A stretch of DNA of 21,559 nt, from positions 12,102-33,660 of the forward strand of contig NAOQ01000341.1 of NCBI GenBank assembly GCA_002751075.1. The letters are read 5' to 3'. Position 1 is the stretch's first letter; each line of letters opens with the position of its first letter. Source of the stretch: Ichthyophonus hoferi. Taxonomy: Eukaryota > Opisthokonta > Ichthyosporea > Ichthyophonida > Ichthyophonidae. Below are positions 19,205 through 21,559 of the stretch, piece by piece. The notes under the pieces are model-generated. The model had not been told where the DNA came from. It worked only from the letters and a program-made list of their open reading frames with translations, and made no database searches. A program made the position numbers and the translations under genes.

Positions 19205-21559
19205 ACCATGTACTGTCACATATATATGCACATACATTGATATTTACACATATCTTGTTGTAGGAGTATATTGACACTTGCATATAGTAACATACACACA
19301 TGTATATGTTATATATATATATATAATTTTAACTCGCCTGTTCTATAGGTACAACTACCCAATTCCACTCCAAGGCCCCTGAGGTTTATCGAATCATTCT
19401 TGATCGTCTCAATCAACCCGTACCAACTGCACCAATCAAATTACCCGCCCAAGTTTCCACTGATCCTATGGAAATAGAGGAAAAGGCGAGTGAGGAGGAT
19501 AATGAAGTATTACTGGATAATACCACTGACTCTGACATGCGGGAACGAATCATGTCTGTTCTTCAAGAATTAAATCTACGAATGGTAAAGCACACAAGAA
19601 AGGAAAATTGTGTGTTTGTATGGGACGTCTTATTGGCTGTGACTGAGACCTTCAGTGCGGAGCTGGCCAATGAGGTAAGTAGGCTTATATTATATTATGT
19701 TATATTCGTTTTTATTTTATTGTATTAGTGTTTTTTATTGCACTATATGGTATTATACTCTACAATGTTATTATTATACTATACAAACTATCTTATTTAA
19801 TATTATAAACAGTATTTTTAGGTATAGATATTGACCAATTAGTGAGCACGACTATATATATTAATTTCAATTTACATATATTTAGTAGCTAATTTAGGCA
19901 ATACCCCAGCAGGGCGTGACTAATGACCAATTGGATACCGACCTTGCCCTTAGCAACGTCATAGTGCTCACAACATTGTGGGTGACATATAAGAGAGGGA
20001 GTAGGATATGCTCCGTGTCATCGCTATATAAGGCAAGAGTGCCTATATATAGGCATATGTATATGTATATGTATGTACATATATCCTCACTTGTACACGT
20101 ATATACATATACATTATTTTGCTTTACACGCGCCTTTATACACATATATGTAATATATATACATGCATATATACATTCATCCACACATATATTTATATAT
20201 CAATACATTACCCCTCTAATCATCCTACCCTACCATACTGCACCATACTACATACTCCTCCCTCCCTATTAGGTTGTCAAGGACCTACTAACCAGTGCTC
20301 ACCAATCGGCTGAAGGCGTATCCCAGACAATCGATCTGATGGTAGCTGTAATGACCACTGATATGCCTGGGAGTGTAATGACTGCCGGGTCGAGGTAATT
20401 AATTATTTAATTTTTTGTATATTTTTATACCACATACATATATATATATATATATAAATACATATACATATACGAATATACATACCATACACCTATACAT
20501 ATGACAATTACTCACTTATTTATTTGATTATATACTTGTGCGCAAAGAGGTCCGTTATCGCACTAAATATAAGAACGAATAGTTATGTATTAATACTATA
20601 TCATACTGTACTATACTACACTACATATTACACTATATACATGTATACATATATACATGCATTCATTCTTAAAATACTATACCGCCCTATCACACACTCA
20701 TTAATGACTTATTAATATACCCAGGCTGTTTCCCCTCTGTCTTGCCAATACCCACTGTCAATCAAAACCATCCTATATTTACCATATATGGGATGGTCTG
20801 ATGGAACTGGGCATCTTTGCTCAAATGTGTCTTCCATATATAGTCAAGTAAGATCTGCTTACCCCTCTACAGTATATTCTATTATATATACTGACATGTA
20901 ATCATATACAGAGATAATATATAGGTCCCATATCTATTTCTTCTACACTAATAGTATTTATGTTATTTGTTATGTACTGGAGTATATTTCACTGAACATC
21001 AATATCATAGAATGCAATTCAATATCATACACTATGGCTAATTTACCTACATACAATTCTTCTTAATTCACCAATAATGTGACTGTTTATCTTTATCCAT
21101 TCATTCAATTTTCTTCATTTTCTCTTGTCTTATTGTTATCTGTATAATATTTATTAATAAAGCTCTTTCTTTTTGCACCTACCTACCTACCTACCTATAT
21201 CTATATCTACCTATGCTAACCAATATTATTCCTCCAGGCATGTCAGTAGCCTATCATTAACAGGCGTTGAGGGTCGTGAGAATCTGATTGAGTTAATGTC
21301 GTTTATGATTCGCTTAGTTAAAACTGTAGATCTAAATCACGTCATGTCATCCGTGCTCTCGCCTGTATGTATTGATTCCTTGGGAGGTGGATGGGTGGGA
21401 GGTATATGTATAGATGTTATGTTATGTTATGTTATGTTATGGTATGGTATGTTATGTTGTGTTAGGTTATGTTATGTTATGTTGTGTTATGTTGTGTTGT
21501 GTTATGTTATGTTATGTTATGTTATGGTATGTTATGTTGTGTTAGGTTATGTTATGTTG
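14900..21559 (+). CDS. UTP20: UTP20 (small-subunit processome component 20, DRIM), 5' part, 13 exons, runs off the window
   Basis: Exons: 14900-14953, 15833-15913, 16264-16323, 17240-17379, 17865-17979, 18201-18277, 18627-18711, 18991-19105, 19349-19674, 19898-20032, 20273-20394, 20725-20847, 21238-21364; about 520 residues, against roughly 2,780 in human UTP20. Joined exons read KYK|FQSFAERL, FFMEALMKWKEL, LLD|LLTQLARDLRLDFYPNF, FTALSYLFKFL and FAAESFSFLLRKV, matching human YRFLTFAERL, FFEGLLKWREL, LLDLVVQLARDLQMDFYPHF, FTSLSYLYKYL and FAAESFTFLMRKV in order. UTP20 is a giant HEAT/ARM-type solenoid of the nucleolar SSU processome, needed for 18S rRNA processing. Exon 9 carries an acidic insert (MEIEEKASEEDNEVLL). 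Exons 1-9 are secure; exons 10-13 are more diverged. Exon 7 could extend to a second donor at 18724. Intron 10 appears to be GC-AG. Confidence 0.93.
14954..15832 (+). other. Intron 1 of UTP20, with compound microsatellites
   Basis: 879 bases. The part at about 15105-15300 is a compound of ACAC, CTAC, CATG, ATAC and AGAC short repeats; the rest is plain AT-rich. The intron is phase 0 and splits KYK from FQSFAERL. Confidence 0.85.
15935..16135. repeat. Compound GTAT/GATCTGAT microsatellite in UTP20 intron 2
   Basis: Mixed TATG, GTAT and TA repeats, with ATGATCTGAT recurring near 16039 and 16088. It has no coding signal; open frames across it reflect repeat periodicity. Confidence 0.7.
16324..17239 (+). 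other. Intron 3 of UTP20 (916 bases)
   Basis: The largest UTP20 intron in the window, between ...LNCTK and HFAQFCCDV. It is less repetitive than the others and contains a pyrimidine-rich 3' half. I see no RNA gene or mobile element in it. Confidence 0.8.
17631..17657. repeat. (TA)n microsatellite in UTP20 intron 4
   Basis: About thirteen TA dinucleotides within the 485-base intron 4 (17380-17864), which otherwise holds A/C-rich repeats and nothing recognised. Confidence 0.8.
18125..18173. repeat. (ATAC)n microsatellite in UTP20 intron 5
   Basis: About twelve tandem tetranucleotides. The same family recurs at about 18430-18515 in intron 6, where it is interrupted by TA runs. Confidence 0.9.
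18743..18920. repeat. 32-base minisatellite in UTP20 intron 7
   Basis: Five full copies of a 32-base unit beginning GATAGTATGATAAA start at 18743, 18775, 18807, 18839 and 18871, followed by an 18-base partial copy. They are almost identical (one clear A/G difference in the second copy), so the array is young or recently homogenised. The open frame on the minus strand here is a product of the repeat. Confidence 0.9.
19108..19232. repeat. Minisatellite of TA runs and ACAACCATGTA units in UTP20 intron 8
   Basis: ACAACCATGTA occurs three times (near 19116, 19149 and 19202), each followed by a TA-rich run of different length. It is purely intronic. Confidence 0.7.
20033..20272 (+). other. Probable GC-AG intron (UTP20 intron 10)
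   Basis: Exon 10 reads to ...SSLYK at AAG|gcaaga, and exon 11 starts VVKDLLTSAHQ after ctattag, in phase. The only near GT alternative (AGA|gtgcct) would add two residues with a weak donor. The join resembles a human UTP20 stretch, but homology here is modest. Confidence 0.6.
21412..21559. repeat. TATGT/TGTGT pentanucleotide satellite in UTP20 intron 13, running off the window
   Basis: Tandem five-base units (GTTAT with GGTAT, GTTGT and GTTAG variants). A block of variants at about 21446 recurs at about 21526, so a higher-order period of 80 bases (16 units) is visible. The true length is unknown because it continues past the end. Confidence 0.85.

Overview
The window is AT-rich nuclear DNA from an intron-dense eukaryote. 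Two genes are split into many small exons with GT-AG (twice GC-AG) introns of about 110 to 1080 bases, and the introns are full of microsatellites. The encoded proteins align closely to animal orthologues as I recall them. Compact introns, low GC and this protein similarity suggest an early-branching animal, most likely a sponge; the lineage is an inference that I hold loosely.

Layout. (1) 167-1234, minus strand: an intronless SDR-fold sterol dehydrogenase resembling sterol-4-alpha-carboxylate 3-dehydrogenase (NSDHL/ERG26). (2) 1235-3627: intergenic DNA ending in the promoter of the next gene. (3) 3628-10614, plus strand: a complete 16-exon gene for the nucleolar DEAD-box RNA helicase DDX18/Has1 (686 residues by my exon joining). 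(4) 10615-14899: 4.3 kb without a large gene. It holds a possible TATA-driven mini-gene with a 23-codon ORF (11332-11550), a MITE-like inverted-repeat segment, and three diverged copies of an unidentified coding-derived repeat around a minisatellite. (5) 14900 to the end, plus strand: the first 13 exons (about 520 residues) of UTP20, a very large HEAT-repeat component of the small-subunit processome. The gene runs off the window, and the last 150 bases are a TATGT-type satellite in an intron.

DDX18 and UTP20 both work in nucleolar ribosome assembly and lie in tandem on the same strand. Their upstream regions share two sequence modules in the same order and at similar spacing: a long E-box element (GGCTCA joined to GTGTGTACACGTG, inverted in UTP20) and, 74 to 88 bases further on, a motif with CTAC/ATATAG and TTACATAGT halves. 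DDX18 is known in vertebrates as a Myc-regulated DEAD-box gene and CACGTG is the Myc/Max site, so this looks like a shared ribosome-biogenesis promoter code. It is the observation I would follow up first.
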